A stretch of DNA of 64,000 nt from Carboxylicivirga mesophila. GTDB lineage: Bacteria > Bacteroidota > Bacteroidia > Bacteroidales > Marinilabiliaceae. How positions within the stretch are numbered: position 1 is the first letter of the stretch; the number at the start of each line of letters is the position of its first letter. The notes beneath the pieces are model-generated. The model had not been told where the DNA came from. It did not search any database and was given only the letters and a program-made list of their open reading frames with translations. The translations under genes and the position numbers were made by a program. The stretch lies in assembly GCF_018271975.1 (NCBI RefSeq), contig NZ_JAGUCN010000022.1:46757-110756 (forward strand), written 5' to 3'. Shown here piece after piece: positions 55,451 to 64,000 of this stretch.

Positions 55451-56164
55451 ATGATTAAAAAATTCACTTTAGCATTGGTTGGTATACTTGTCTGTTATGC
55501 CATGCATGCCCAGTACGCTGATAAAACACAGGATTATCAGTTGCAACTGAAAAACTACCGAAAAAACGTTACCCGTATTTCTGTTATCGGCACTTCGTGT
55601 GTAGCCTTGGCTTTTTTAGTGGATCAGCCACTTAATACATGGATGCAAAATAATCAGGGAGGTGCAGGTGATGCACTTTCCGATGTGGCAAATGTGTTTG
55701 GTGAGAAGCTATTCATTGTGCCGGCTGTAGGCTTATCTTATGGCGCAGGATATGTCTTTAAGGATGAAAAGCTGCGTTCAACTTCCTGGAACGCCATAAA
55801 GGCGATTGCCACTACTGCTATAGCTACTGAGATCATAAAAATTTCTCTTGGTCGTGCCAGGCCATTTGTAGGCGAAGGTGCATTTGAATTTGATCCATTC
55901 AATGGCAATGATGCTTATAAATCAATGCCTTCAGGGCATGTGTCGCTGGCCTTTGCAGCTTTTACGCCTTATGCCGAGACCTATAGTCGCTGGCTGTATG
56001 TTGCTCCGGTATCAGTAGCTTTTGCGCGTATGTATAAAAACAAACATTGGCTTTCAGATACAGTTTTGGGGGCCGGTCTGGGATTTTTAAGCGGATGGAT
56101 GTTTACGCATCATCCCAGGAGTAATGTGCAGGTATCTGCCAATGGAGTAATTGTTTTCTTCTAA
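55451..56164 (+). CDS. PAP2-family phosphatase
   Basis: 237 residues from ATG 55451, which gives a proper signal peptide (MIKKFTLALVGILVCYAMHAQ); the in-frame GTG 36 nt upstream does not. PAP2 catalytic motifs: K-x6-RP (KISLGRARP), PSGH (with the active His) and R-x5-H-x3-D (ARMYKNKHWLSD). Acts on phospholipid or pyrophosphate substrates such as undecaprenyl-PP or phosphatidic acid; the substrate is not predictable here. Likely in the periplasm. Confidence 0.9.
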   Translation: MIKKFTLALVGILVCYAMHAQYADKTQDYQLQLKNYRKNVTRISVIGTSCVALAFLVDQPLNTWMQNNQGGAGDALSDVANVFGEKLFIVPAVGLSYGAGYVFKDEKLRSTSWNAIKAIATTAIATEIIKISLGRARPFVGEGAFEFDPFNGNDAYKSMPSGHVSLAFAAFTPYAETYSRWLYVAPVSVAFARMYKNKHWLSDTVLGAGLGFLSGWMFTHHPRSNVQVSANGVIVFF

Positions 56165-56347
56165 TAATGATAAAGATAGGTTATTAGATGTCAATAATAT
56201 TGCTTGTAATCACCTAAACAGTAAAGGTATTTTAACGCATGTATTAAAAAAATCTAAAGCGTGCGTTGTGGTGTTTTTTGGCACGCATATTGAAATAACC
56301 CTATCAGTAGATTTTTTTCATAGATTTGGGTTTAGGTTATTGAAAAT

Positions 56348-56380
56348 CCGGCTTTACTAACGAGTAAGGCCGGTTTTTTA
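56348..56380 (+). terminator. Terminator between PAP2 and GH1 genes
   Basis: CCGGCTTTACT (56348-56358) / AGTAAGGCCGG (56363-56373, one G-U) then TTTTTT. Confidence 0.85.
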
Positions 56381-57709
56381 TTTTAAGAACGCATTAAGCC
56401 ACCTGCCAGAATGTTTGATGGTTCGCTTTTGCGTTTCAAAATCAACATGTACTAGGCCAAAGCGCGGTTCAAAACCTTCGCGCCATTCAAAGTTATCAAC
56501 CAGGGTCCATATAAAATATCCATTGATGTTAATGCCTTTACGTTGCGCTTTTAAAACTTGTTTAAGCATTTTCTGATGATATCTGGTACGTCTGACATCA
56601 TAAACATGGTCTCTTACCAGGTAATCAGGGTAGCACACCCCACTTTCAGTAATCAGTAGCTCCTTAATTTGTGGATAGCGGCTGTAAAACTTTAAAAGTT
56701 TGTAGAGTCCTTTGGGGTAAACATCCAGGTCCATGCTGTTCAGTTTGGCTTTTCGGGTGGTTGGTTCAATTTCTTTGGCAAAAAGAATTGGAGGTGTCAG
56801 GCTGTGTTTGGCTACCACTCTGAAATAATATTGGATACCGATAAAATCAAAATCAAAAACCATTCGCTGCTTATCACCGTCTTTAAAAAAGGACTTGATA
56901 ATACTTAGTGCCGGCATTACATCGAAGGGGTAACCCAAGCCCAAAAGTGGCTCCAGGTAAAACCGGTTAAGCATAGCTTCAATGCGTTTAGCGGCACGCC
57001 TGTTTTTTGGTGATTGGTTCACTGGTTGAATATAGGAACATGACAGGGCCACACCAATGTTGGCATGAGGTTGCAGTTCCCTTATTTTGGCACCACCCAG
57101 TGCCATGCATAAAACAGTATGATGAGCGGCTTTCAGAAACGTATTGATCCCCGTTCGCTGAGGCGCGTGGTAACCCATGAAATAACCCAGTCCGGTAAAA
57201 CTCATGGGTTCATTCATCACTATCCAGTTGGTTACGAGCTTGCCAAAGTTTGTCACACATATCTCAATATAATTGGTGAACCATTCCACTATATCACGAT
57301 TCGTCCAGCCACCTTTATCTTCAAGTGCCTGCGGTAAATCCCAGTGATAGAGTGTCACAAAGGGCATTAATCCATTCGAAAGGCAGCAATCGATGACGCG
57401 GTTGTAATAGTCAATGCCAGATTGGTTGATTTTTCCGATGCCAAAAGGTAAAATGCGTGACCAGCTGATGGAAAAACGAAAGGTGTTGAGCCCAAGCTGC
57501 CTGGCCAATGCTATGTCATCTTCATAACGCGTGTAGAATTGACTTGCCTCTCCTATGCGGTCGTTGTTTTTAATCTGCTCTATATTTTCGGTAAATGTGT
57601 CCCATATTGATGGGCCCTTGCCATCGGCACTGGCTGCACCTTCATTTTGAAAGGCGCTGATAGTAACACCCCACTTGAAATTAGCGCCGAACTGTTCACG
57701 TTTCATCAT
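56378..57709 (-). CDS. GH1-family beta-glycosidase
   Basis: 443 residues, normal for GH1. Acid/base Glu in IVMNEPMSF (about residue 167), nucleophile Glu in LLITESGVCY (about 354; the more common ENG is ESG here). Other GH1 marks: FKWGVTISAFQNEG, NTFRFSISWSRILP, TLYHWDLPQALEDKGGW, YFIWTLVDNFEWREGFEPRFGL. No signal peptide, so cytoplasmic; it would hydrolyse short beta-linked oligosaccharides or glycosides. Monocistronic or co-transcribed with the ATP-grasp gene upstream on the same strand (45 nt gap). Confidence 0.94.
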   Translation of the reverse strand: MMKREQFGANFKWGVTISAFQNEGAASADGKGPSIWDTFTENIEQIKNNDRIGEASQFYTRYEDDIALARQLGLNTFRFSISWSRILPFGIGKINQSGIDYYNRVIDCCLSNGLMPFVTLYHWDLPQALEDKGGWTNRDIVEWFTNYIEICVTNFGKLVTNWIVMNEPMSFTGLGYFMGYHAPQRTGINTFLKAAHHTVLCMALGGAKIRELQPHANIGVALSCSYIQPVNQSPKNRRAAKRIEAMLNRFYLEPLLGLGYPFDVMPALSIIKSFFKDGDKQRMVFDFDFIGIQYYFRVVAKHSLTPPILFAKEIEPTTRKAKLNSMDLDVYPKGLYKLLKFYSRYPQIKELLITESGVCYPDYLVRDHVYDVRRTRYHQKMLKQVLKAQRKGININGYFIWTLVDNFEWREGFEPRFGLVHVDFETQKRTIKHSGRWLNAFLK

Positions 57710-57754
57710 GGAGCAAAAGTAAATGCCCTTGATGAGTTGTATGTTAATTGCAAT

Positions 57755-58939
57755 TTAATTTACGATGCCCCAGGCGGCAAATCGACTGCTTGAAAGAAAA
57801 GGGGTTAGCGGAAAAAAACCTTTAGTGATTTTACCATCACTTGTTTCAATGGGGTGAGCCTGAAGTTGCCTGTGGTAGAATTCATCCGCTTCACCTGGTT
57901 TAAACTGTGATATTTGCCAGCTTCCCGATGCTTTTGGATGTAGCAGGTGTTTAATGTTCAGGTTGACTAAGCCCATGTTGCATCTTAAATTCGCTTCTAC
58001 CAAGGGGTAAAATCGGATTGCATGGTCATCATTAAGAATAAACATGGCATCAATACCTATTGGACCCTGGTAGGAATCAGGAATATGCAATGCTTGCAGG
58101 CTCAGGATAATCTTGTCGGCTATCAACCTTAACCAGTTTTTGTCTTTGGGAAGGTATTTTTTTATAGTGTCAGGAACATGGAAATATTCTTTGTCAAAAT
58201 GTCCACTACTATTAGCATCAAAAAAGTTAATGTCCAAAAACTCAATGGAGCCGTTGGCCAATACATTAAACTGAAGAGAGGCATCCTGAATTTTTGTGTA
58301 GATAGGCTCCAGTATTAATGAACCATGTTTTTTAATCTGCGCCTCGACCCATTTAGTGCCACTTTGCAGCTGTTGTTGGTTACGGATAAAAAGTAGTCCG
58401 CGTCCCGAGGAGCTCCAAAGGGTTTTTAGCACAATGCCCTGGCTGGAATGATGAAACCGCTGATAGATGTCCTCAATGTCAGAAACGACTTTGGGAAGTG
58501 TTGGTAATTCAATAAAGTGAGGTAGCGTATGACTGCTTAATTCATTGACCAGGTTTACACTGGTTTGTCTGCTAAAGAAGTTCTTGAAAGTGTCCGGACT
58601 AGCATTTATTTGCAGTGATTCTGATTGGCATAGCCTTCCATACCGATGTCCGATAAGTTGACTCCATCCCCATGGGAAAACCTGATCAACGACAATGCTT
58701 TGCAGATGCTCTTTATTGATGAACTGTGGTAAGTTCACCTTTAGCTTTTTCCAGAATTGTTCAAAACCTAAGGAACTTTCACTTTCAGATAACACAAAGT
58801 CGTTGGCTTGTCCTAAAAATGCCATTAAGGGGCTGATGTCTGCTTCGAATTTAGCAAGTTGTTGCGGGGGCATATAACTGAATGTCCCGTTTTCAACAGC
58901 CATGTCGCAAGTCGGATTGTATATGAAAAGTGTTGCCAT
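57755..58939 (-). CDS. ATP-grasp-like conserved protein
   Basis: 394 residues from ATG 58939 (MATLFIYNPTCDMAVENG). Central and C-terminal segments follow the ATP-grasp plan: VLKTLWSSSGRGLLFI (glycine-rich ATP loop), SLILEPIY, GPIGIDAMFI and the metal-binding LVEANLRCNMG near the end. The first 140 residues are of an unknown type conserved with the fold of peptide/amino-acid ligases. Substrate and partner are unknown; no obvious amino-acid carrier gene is nearby. Confidence 0.65.
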   Translation of the reverse strand: MATLFIYNPTCDMAVENGTFSYMPPQQLAKFEADISPLMAFLGQANDFVLSESESSLGFEQFWKKLKVNLPQFINKEHLQSIVVDQVFPWGWSQLIGHRYGRLCQSESLQINASPDTFKNFFSRQTSVNLVNELSSHTLPHFIELPTLPKVVSDIEDIYQRFHHSSQGIVLKTLWSSSGRGLLFIRNQQQLQSGTKWVEAQIKKHGSLILEPIYTKIQDASLQFNVLANGSIEFLDINFFDANSSGHFDKEYFHVPDTIKKYLPKDKNWLRLIADKIILSLQALHIPDSYQGPIGIDAMFILNDDHAIRFYPLVEANLRCNMGLVNLNIKHLLHPKASGSWQISQFKPGEADEFYHRQLQAHPIETSDGKITKGFFPLTPFLSSSRFAAWGIVN

Positions 58940-59044
58940 CAAGGGCAAAATTAGATGGAAAAAATGAATAATGAACTTATGCAGGTAATTTCACCAATAA
59001 CTTGACTAATGCGAAATTCTTAAATATCTTCCTGCTCAAACTTG

Positions 59045-60142
59045 ATGACTATGAAACTAACATGTATCTATTTATTGGCATTTAGCATGTCGGTATCGCT
59101 ATTTAGCTGTAATGAAAAGGAAAGTAGTAAGCCTGTTGATGAGCAGGAGGAAGGAATTGAGGAACAGGATGAAGTGGTTGGAGATTTTGAATTAAACGAG
59201 TTGACCGGTGATAAATTTATAGCTGATTATCTGGTTGCAAAGGAGGAAGTGTTAAGGTCGATACCACAGAAATATATCGATATCGCCAGAAACAATCTGC
59301 ACATTGCCTATCAGCATACATCGCACGGAACGCACGTTACATACGGACTGTTTGGTCTTCAGGATTATAAAACAGGTGATGATGCATTGTTTGCGGTTAC
59401 AAAGTCTTACGTAGATAAAGACGGAAAATTCAATGATAACTCAGAGCAGGGGAAGTTGGATCTCCAGGATTATGTAATTGAATATTATGCTGAGGACGGC
59501 GTTGATGCTTCTGATTTGAGCCGTGATGAGACCGCATTTATTCAAACCACTCGCAATTACCTGGATGATCCTGATAATGCAGAAATAAACGTCGTGATGT
59601 GGGCCTGGTGCAGTATTCGAAATCATGATTTGCAGGGTGTTTATCTGCCCGGAATGAAAACGTTGATTGACGAGTATGGTGTAGGTGGAACCAAAATAGG
59701 CAATGGTGATGGACAGCGCCAGAATCCGGTGTATTTTGTTTTTATGACCGGGCATGCAAGTGATAGCGGTAACCTTGATGAGGGCGACCCTGCTCCGCAG
59801 GCAGCCATTGTTAATGAATATTGTCAGCAGAATCAATTCTTATGCCTTGATTATTTCAGTATTGATTCACACTGTATGAATGATAATTATTGGGATGATG
59901 CCGGGGATGATGGAAATTCCTATAAATACAACAATAGCACTGCTGAAGAGGGCTATTTTTATCATGATTGGCAGGACTCGCATCAGCTGGGGATTGATTA
60001 TTTTGAAAACAAGGTTTATCCCAACAACAAAGTGGCCTTCGGGCAACATACCACACAGCATATTACAGCCAATCGTAAAGCTTATGCCATGTGGTGGATT
60101 TTAGCCCGCATCAGTGGATGGGATGGCATAAGTGAAGATTAG
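59045..60142 (+). CDS. Hypothetical lipoprotein of unknown family
   Basis: 365 residues from ATG 59045 (ATG 59051 also possible). Lipobox FSC, acidic linker (EEGIEEQDEVVGDFE), then a compact domain with IAYQHTSHGTHVTYG, VVMWAWCSIRN, PVYFVFMTGHASDSG, CLDYFSIDSHCMND and AMWWILARISGWDG. The His/Ser-Gly and Asp/Cys-rich signature motifs suggest a hydrolase-like catalytic site, but I do not recognise the family and do not assign a function. Confidence 0.75.
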   Translation: MTMKLTCIYLLAFSMSVSLFSCNEKESSKPVDEQEEGIEEQDEVVGDFELNELTGDKFIADYLVAKEEVLRSIPQKYIDIARNNLHIAYQHTSHGTHVTYGLFGLQDYKTGDDALFAVTKSYVDKDGKFNDNSEQGKLDLQDYVIEYYAEDGVDASDLSRDETAFIQTTRNYLDDPDNAEINVVMWAWCSIRNHDLQGVYLPGMKTLIDEYGVGGTKIGNGDGQRQNPVYFVFMTGHASDSGNLDEGDPAPQAAIVNEYCQQNQFLCLDYFSIDSHCMNDNYWDDAGDDGNSYKYNNSTAEEGYFYHDWQDSHQLGIDYFENKVYPNNKVAFGQHTTQHITANRKAYAMWWILARISGWDGISED

Positions 60143-60207
60143 TCAGTGATGTAAATCAGTTGTTAAAATTTTGGGTGGCATTGCAAAATTTTGTTGTTTT
60201 GCATGCG

Positions 60208-60675
60208 ATGAAGAAGTATGCAATGAAATATAGGGTTTTGAGCCTGTTACTGGTAATGGCTGTTTTGCCATCGGTATTGGGTGTGCATATATTTCAGCAT
60301 CATTGTAATGGTTGTGACGAAAACGAAACAATAACGCGCATCATCACTACCATGCATTCGCACGACCATGCCTGCAGCGATTGTAGTTGCGATCATCAGT
60401 GCATGACATGTCAGGAGGAAACGGGTCAGCATGTTCATCACCACGCATCAGACGAGGGGAACTGCAAGCATGATTTTAAGAAAGCTTCCTTGCTGGCAAA
60501 AACAAATATAGGCCAGATTCGCTTAGAAGCTGCAGCGCTTGAGGTCTTGTTTCATGAAAAGTTTTATGCCGAATTAGAGGTTGTATCTCATAAAACCGCA
60601 AAAAATCATTATAACGTAATTCAAAAAGTACCCGACGAGCCTTCGCCGGAGATGAATTGCGTTTTTCTTTTATGA
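60208..60675 (+). CDS. His/Cys-rich exported protein (probable metal binding)
   Basis: 155 residues with starts possible at 60208 or 60223. A signal peptide (MKYRVLSLLLVMAVLPSVLG) is followed by unusually dense His/Cys stretches: FQHHCNGC, MHSHDHACSDCSCDHQCMTC and HVHHHASDEGNCKHDF. The C-terminus ends NCVFLL. Composition implies transition-metal or redox-active thiol binding. It lies just upstream of a Cys-rich-plug TonB receptor and an HMA protein, the three together making a likely copper (or similar metal) module. Confidence 0.75.
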   Translation: MKKYAMKYRVLSLLLVMAVLPSVLGVHIFQHHCNGCDENETITRIITTMHSHDHACSDCSCDHQCMTCQEETGQHVHHHASDEGNCKHDFKKASLLAKTNIGQIRLEAAALEVLFHEKFYAELEVVSHKTAKNHYNVIQKVPDEPSPEMNCVFLL

Positions 60676-60803
60676 TTCATTCATCAGTTCATGTATTTGA
60701 AATTAAATAGATGGGTACTTTGTTGGAGTACTCGCTATTTGGCTAACCTGTGTTATCAACCTAATAACATGGTCTTTTGCACATATCTGGTGCGAATGGC
60801 CCG

Positions 60804-63071
60804 ATGAACCAATTAAAAATGAATCGAATATTTTTTATTTTACTGCTGGTAGTTTGTAAACTATCACTTTATGCTCAGGCTACAAAGGAGATTACCGGCG
60901 TTGTTAAAGCCATCGAAAAGGATAAAACCCTTGAGCTGGTTGGTGCCAATGTGTACTGGGCCAATACTCAAATTGGTACGGTGACTGACTTTAATGGCGA
61001 GTTCGTAATTGAGCAACCAAAGGGTAATAGACTGCTGGTGATTAGTTATATAGGGTATAAACCGGATACTTTAATTGTTAACGATGACCGACCTTTGGAG
61101 GTTGTGCTTAAAAGCGATGAATTGGATGAGGTATTGGTTGCCGGCAAAAAAGCAGGCTCCCACATGTCGCGTATCGATCCGCTGACGAAGGTGAACATCA
61201 CGGGCGCTGAGCTCTGTAAAGCTGCCTGCTGTAACTTGAGCGAGAGTTTCGAAACGAATGCATCAGTTGATGTGTCCTACTCCGATGCGGCAACAGGTGC
61301 CAAGCAAATTCAGTTACTCGGTCTGTCAGGTAACTATGTGCAAATGATGACCGAGAATATTCCCAACTTCAGAGGCTTAGCAACTTTATATGGCTTAAAC
61401 TACATACCAGGTGCCTGGATGGAATCGATTCAGATCTCCAAAGGGACATCAACGGTTGTCAATGGATATGAGTCATTAACTGGTCAAATAAATGTCGAAT
61501 ACAAAAAACCGGTCAATTCTGAAAAGTTCTTTTTGAATGTGTATGCCAATCATACTGGTCGTTGGGAAAGTAATGTGAATGGTTCCATCCATATTAATGA
61601 CAAATGGACGACTGCTATTTTGGCACATTATTCTGAAGATCAGAAATCAACTGATGATAATAATGATGGCTTTCGTGATGAGCCTTTGTTGAAACAAGTG
61701 AACTTTATAAACCGATGGGACTACAATAATAAGAACGGATTTACATCTCAAATAGGTATTAAGGTTTTGGATGAGAATCGCTTGGGTGGTCAAATGGGTT
61801 TTGATGGAACGCAGCCCGAAGATCAGCAGATTGGAGCATCAGGCCAGTTGTATGGCATCAATATTGATACCCGCCGATATGAAGGATTCTATAAAGCAGG
61901 CTTTGTTTTTGACGATGAGGTAAGCAGTTTGGCGCTGGTGGCTAACTATGCTTATCACCAGCAAAACTCTTTCTATGGAAGAAAAGTATATGATGCTGAG
62001 CAAAAATCGTTCTATGCCAACCTGATTTTTCAGTCAGTCATCGGTAATGATAATAACAAATTTAATACAGGGTTTAGCTTTCAGTCCGATGAATTCGATG
62101 AAACGCTCATGATGAATTTTGCGTCACCAGCCGATGTGCAAATGTTGGGCAGAAAAGAGCTGGTGCCCGGTGCATATTTTCAGTACACCTATTCGTTGCC
62201 CGACAAATTAACGTTGATTGCAGGTGGACGTGCTGATTTTCATAACGAATTTGGCACGCTACTGACTCCTCGTTTGCATATCAAATACAATTTATTACCT
62301 AATACTATTTTGAGGGCCTCGGCAGGTAAAGGCTACCGTACACCTAATGTTTTAGCCGAAAACAGCTATTTACTGGCCAGTGCTCGTGAAATTAATATCG
62401 CCAATAATATAGATCAGGAAGAAGCCTGGAATTATGGTGCAAATATTACACAGTATATAAAGGTTGGAGGAAGAGAGCTGACGTTAAACGCAGAGTATTA
62501 TCGGACGGATTTTCAAAATCAGCTGATTGTCGATATGGATCAAAGCTCAAGTGCGGTTTATTTCTATAACCTGGATGGTAAATCCTATGCCAATAATTTC
62601 CAGATAGAAGGAAAGTATGAACTGCTAAGAGGTTTGGATATGGTGGCTGCTTGGCGTTTGAATGATGTTAAAGCTACTTACAGTGGAGAGTTAATGGACC
62701 GTCCGTTGATAAGTCGTACAAAAGGATTAATAAATCTCTCGTACTCAACGCCCCTTAAAAAGTGGCAATTTGATTTTACTACCCAGTTCAATGGTAAAGG
62801 GCGTGTGCCTTCAGTAGCTGATAATCCTGCAGAATATCAACGCCCGGAGTCTTTTGATGCATATCAGGTTGTTAATGCACAGGTGACAAAATACTTTCGT
62901 AAATGGAATGTGTATGTCGGAGCTGAAAACCTGGGAAATTTCAAGCAAGATAATCCGATAATTGCTGGTGATGACCCATTTGGCAACTATTTTGACAGCT
63001 CTCTTATATGGGGACCAATCATGGGGCGCCGTTTTTATTTCGGGCTCCGCTTTTCAATAGATAGAGATTAA
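60804..63071 (+). CDS. TonB-dependent receptor with Cys-rich plug (probable metal uptake)
   Basis: 755 residues from ATG 60804. Signal peptide ending LYAQ, carboxypeptidase-D-like domain (EITGVVKAIEKDKTLELVGANVYW...), plug with the unusual Cys cluster ELCKAACCNLSESF (about residue 135) followed by GYESLTGQINVEYKKP, and a beta-barrel ending in a C-terminal aromatic residue (GRRFYFGLRFSID). It is smaller than SusC receptors and lacks an SusD partner. The HMA-domain protein 22 nt downstream and His/Cys-rich protein upstream point to a metal-related substrate. Confidence 0.9.
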   Translation: MNQLKMNRIFFILLLVVCKLSLYAQATKEITGVVKAIEKDKTLELVGANVYWANTQIGTVTDFNGEFVIEQPKGNRLLVISYIGYKPDTLIVNDDRPLEVVLKSDELDEVLVAGKKAGSHMSRIDPLTKVNITGAELCKAACCNLSESFETNASVDVSYSDAATGAKQIQLLGLSGNYVQMMTENIPNFRGLATLYGLNYIPGAWMESIQISKGTSTVVNGYESLTGQINVEYKKPVNSEKFFLNVYANHTGRWESNVNGSIHINDKWTTAILAHYSEDQKSTDDNNDGFRDEPLLKQVNFINRWDYNNKNGFTSQIGIKVLDENRLGGQMGFDGTQPEDQQIGASGQLYGINIDTRRYEGFYKAGFVFDDEVSSLALVANYAYHQQNSFYGRKVYDAEQKSFYANLIFQSVIGNDNNKFNTGFSFQSDEFDETLMMNFASPADVQMLGRKELVPGAYFQYTYSLPDKLTLIAGGRADFHNEFGTLLTPRLHIKYNLLPNTILRASAGKGYRTPNVLAENSYLLASAREINIANNIDQEEAWNYGANITQYIKVGGRELTLNAEYYRTDFQNQLIVDMDQSSSAVYFYNLDGKSYANNFQIEGKYELLRGLDMVAAWRLNDVKATYSGELMDRPLISRTKGLINLSYSTPLKKWQFDFTTQFNGKGRVPSVADNPAEYQRPESFDAYQVVNAQVTKYFRKWNVYVGAENLGNFKQDNPIIAGDDPFGNYFDSSLIWGPIMGRRFYFGLRFSIDRD

Positions 63072-63093
63072 TAATTTTATAAATCATAGAATC

Positions 63094-63432
63094 ATGAAAA
63101 AACTATTAGTATTAGTTGTGATGGCATTATTTGTTGTAAGCACATATGCCGACGATAAGCAGAAAAAAGTGACAGAGGTAACCTATAAAGTGGAAATGGA
63201 TTGCCAAAGTTGTGTTAATAAGATTACCAAGAATATGCCTTTCGAGAAAGGGGTCAAAGATCTGAAAGTTGACTTTGAAGGCCAGACGGTCACCGTTAAA
63301 TACCGTGAAGATAAGACAACTAAAGAAAATCTGGTTAAAGCTTTTGAGAAACTCGAGTTTGAGGTTGAAGAATTAAAGGATGGAGAATGCGTTAACCCCA
63401 AAGCCAAGTGTTGTGAAGGGCATCACCACTAA
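63094..63432 (+). CDS. Exported HMA-domain (heavy-metal-associated) protein
   Basis: 112 residues. Signal peptide (MKKLLVLVVMALFVVSTYA), HMA domain with the metal site MDCQSCVNK (CxxC) and beta-alpha-beta pattern, plus an extra C-terminal KCCEGHHH. A periplasmic copper- or similar soft-metal-binding chaperone is most likely. Last gene of the metal module; a terminator follows. Confidence 0.9.
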   Translation: MKKLLVLVVMALFVVSTYADDKQKKVTEVTYKVEMDCQSCVNKITKNMPFEKGVKDLKVDFEGQTVTVKYREDKTTKENLVKAFEKLEFEVEELKDGECVNPKAKCCEGHHH

Positions 63433-63453
63433 TTATTATCTACTGAAAAAATC

Positions 63454-63482
63454 AAAGCTCCCCATTCGGGAGCTTTTTTTAT
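63454..63482 (+). terminator. Terminator of the metal module
   Basis: AAAGCTCCC (63454-63462) / GGGAGCTTT (63468-63476) followed by a T tract. Confidence 0.9.
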
Positions 63483-63566
63483 ATTTTTTCTTCTCTCCAA
63501 CACCCACCCATTCAGCCTCTAAGCCATCAAACTCACAACGGGTTTATCTTTTTTCTCGATTTTCCA

Positions 63567-63598
63567 TTTGGATAATAAAAAAATCCTGTGTTATTTTG
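63567..63598 (+). promoter_or_regulatory. Upstream promoter-like element (weaker)
   Basis: TTTG at 63567-63570, 20-bp spacing, TTATTTTG at 63591-63598 followed by CACCCGC. Resembles the two stronger downstream elements but the -7 box is one base off TAnnTTTG. Confidence 0.4.
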
Positions 63599-63770
63599 CA
63601 CCCGCTTTTGAGAACAACGGTTGTCGCGAAAAGCAGGATTGATAAGGCTTACAGGTATATATCAATAACATATTGAAAGGTAAAAAGGGCATAGTCTTGA
63701 CAAGGCAGATAAGAGGTGATATCTTAGCTTTCCTGACTCAAAAAAAGGCTAAAAGTTTTTCAAAAATAGT

Positions 63771-63803
63771 TTTGGATATTGCAAATAAAAACCTTTATCT
63801 TTG
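63771..63803 (+). promoter_or_regulatory. Strong promoter P2 before the right edge
   Basis: TTTG at 63771-63774, 21-bp spacer, TATCTTTG at 63796-63803, then CAGCCGC. The TTTGCAGCCGC context is typical of strong rRNA/tRNA-operon promoters in Bacteroidota. Confidence 0.65.
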
Positions 63804-63932
63804 CAGCCGCAAAAAACAACAAGGGTTGTTAGATACGGCGGGGTATTGAGAGGGTTTTAGAAGATGAAATTAAGTCTTACATATTAGGTTTTAAGTCTTG
63901 AATCTTTTTCTTCAAAAAAACCTGAAAAAACA

Positions 63933-63965
63933 TTTGGAGAATAGCTCAAAAAGTTTTTACCTTTG
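63933..63965 (+). promoter_or_regulatory. Strong promoter P3 before the right edge
   Basis: TTTG at 63933-63936, 21-bp spacer, TACCTTTG at 63958-63965, then CAGCCGC as in P2. The tandem arrangement and the following GAGGGAAAGCG segment suggest an rRNA operon starting just past base 64000. Confidence 0.65.
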
Positions 63966-64000
63966 CAGCCGCTTCTCAAACGAGGGAAAGCGAAAAAGTA

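Larger units (their letters stand above)
63604..64000 (+). other. Gene-free leader region with tandem promoters at the right edge
   Basis: No credible coding frame. The DNA holds the two or three promoter-like elements described separately, and short GC-rich segments after each of them (CAGCCGC, CGGCGGGG). Its continuation is outside the window; rRNA operon leader is the best reading. Confidence 0.5.

Noticed and set aside
59441..59836. 131-codon frame antisense to the unknown lipoprotein
   Set aside because: No plausible domain; the plus-strand gene has a signal peptide and consistent coding character.

Overview
The window is a chromosomal segment of a Bacteroidota member, most likely a Bacteroidales/Marinilabiliales-type (often marine or anaerobic) organism. 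This is inferred from four SusC/SusD outer-membrane uptake pairs, two proteins ending in type IX secretion (T9SS) sorting domains, Bacteroidota-type promoters (TTTG, 19-21 bp, TAnnTTTG), the general absence of Shine-Dalgarno sequences, an S1 sulfatase, [FeFe]-hydrogenase genes and a MutS of the Bacteroidota type. No 16S sequence is present, so genus is not assignable.

Layout. 1-3045: the 3' end of a secreted beta-helix T9SS protein and a lipoprotein sulfatase. 3161-4893: a perfect hairpin, a tyrosine recombinase with repeated operator-like motifs upstream, then tRNA-Leu(TAA) and tRNA-Gly(GCC). 5058-7679: mutS. 8189-30234: four successive SusC/SusD operons, the last two with an extra lipoprotein; three share an almost identical promoter and 5' leader, and all four share the start of the coding sequence. 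No degradative enzyme lies among them. 30358-34773: a small lipoprotein and a giant beta-propeller T9SS protein. 35023-37660: an ECF sigma factor, then free-methionine-sulfoxide reductase, a pteridine-reductase-like SDR, folB and a short folK. 37735-43493: an outer-membrane protein, a TPR sensor kinase with an NtrC-type response regulator, and lrgAB.

43765-50601 is the most interesting region. A five-gene, overlapping minus-strand operon encodes a [2Fe-2S] protein, a PAS-containing putative sensory [FeFe]-hydrogenase (HydS-like, proton-transfer Cys replaced by Ala), a SpoIIE/PP2C phosphatase, a second [2Fe-2S] protein and a ferredoxin-domain [FeFe]-hydrogenase-like protein with all H-cluster cysteines. 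Just upstream lies a gene for a sigma-54 enhancer-binding protein. Between the regulator and the operon I find a -24/-12 promoter (GG-N10-GC) and three upstream dyad sites, two of them identical AGTGT-N11-ACACT dyads 50 bp apart. The sequence therefore suggests a self-contained redox/H2-responsive circuit: sensor, phosphatase, sigma-54 activator and enzyme.

50931-63432 holds two tandem tonB paralogs that share a GC-rich dyad upstream, a DUF4837 lipoprotein, a TPR protein, a PAP2 phosphatase, a GH1 beta-glycosidase, an ATP-grasp-like protein, an unknown lipoprotein, and a probable metal module (His/Cys-rich secreted protein, Cys-rich TonB-dependent receptor, periplasmic HMA protein). The last 500 bases contain no gene but carry two or three tandem strong promoters of the type that precede rRNA operons, so an rRNA operon probably begins just beyond the right edge.
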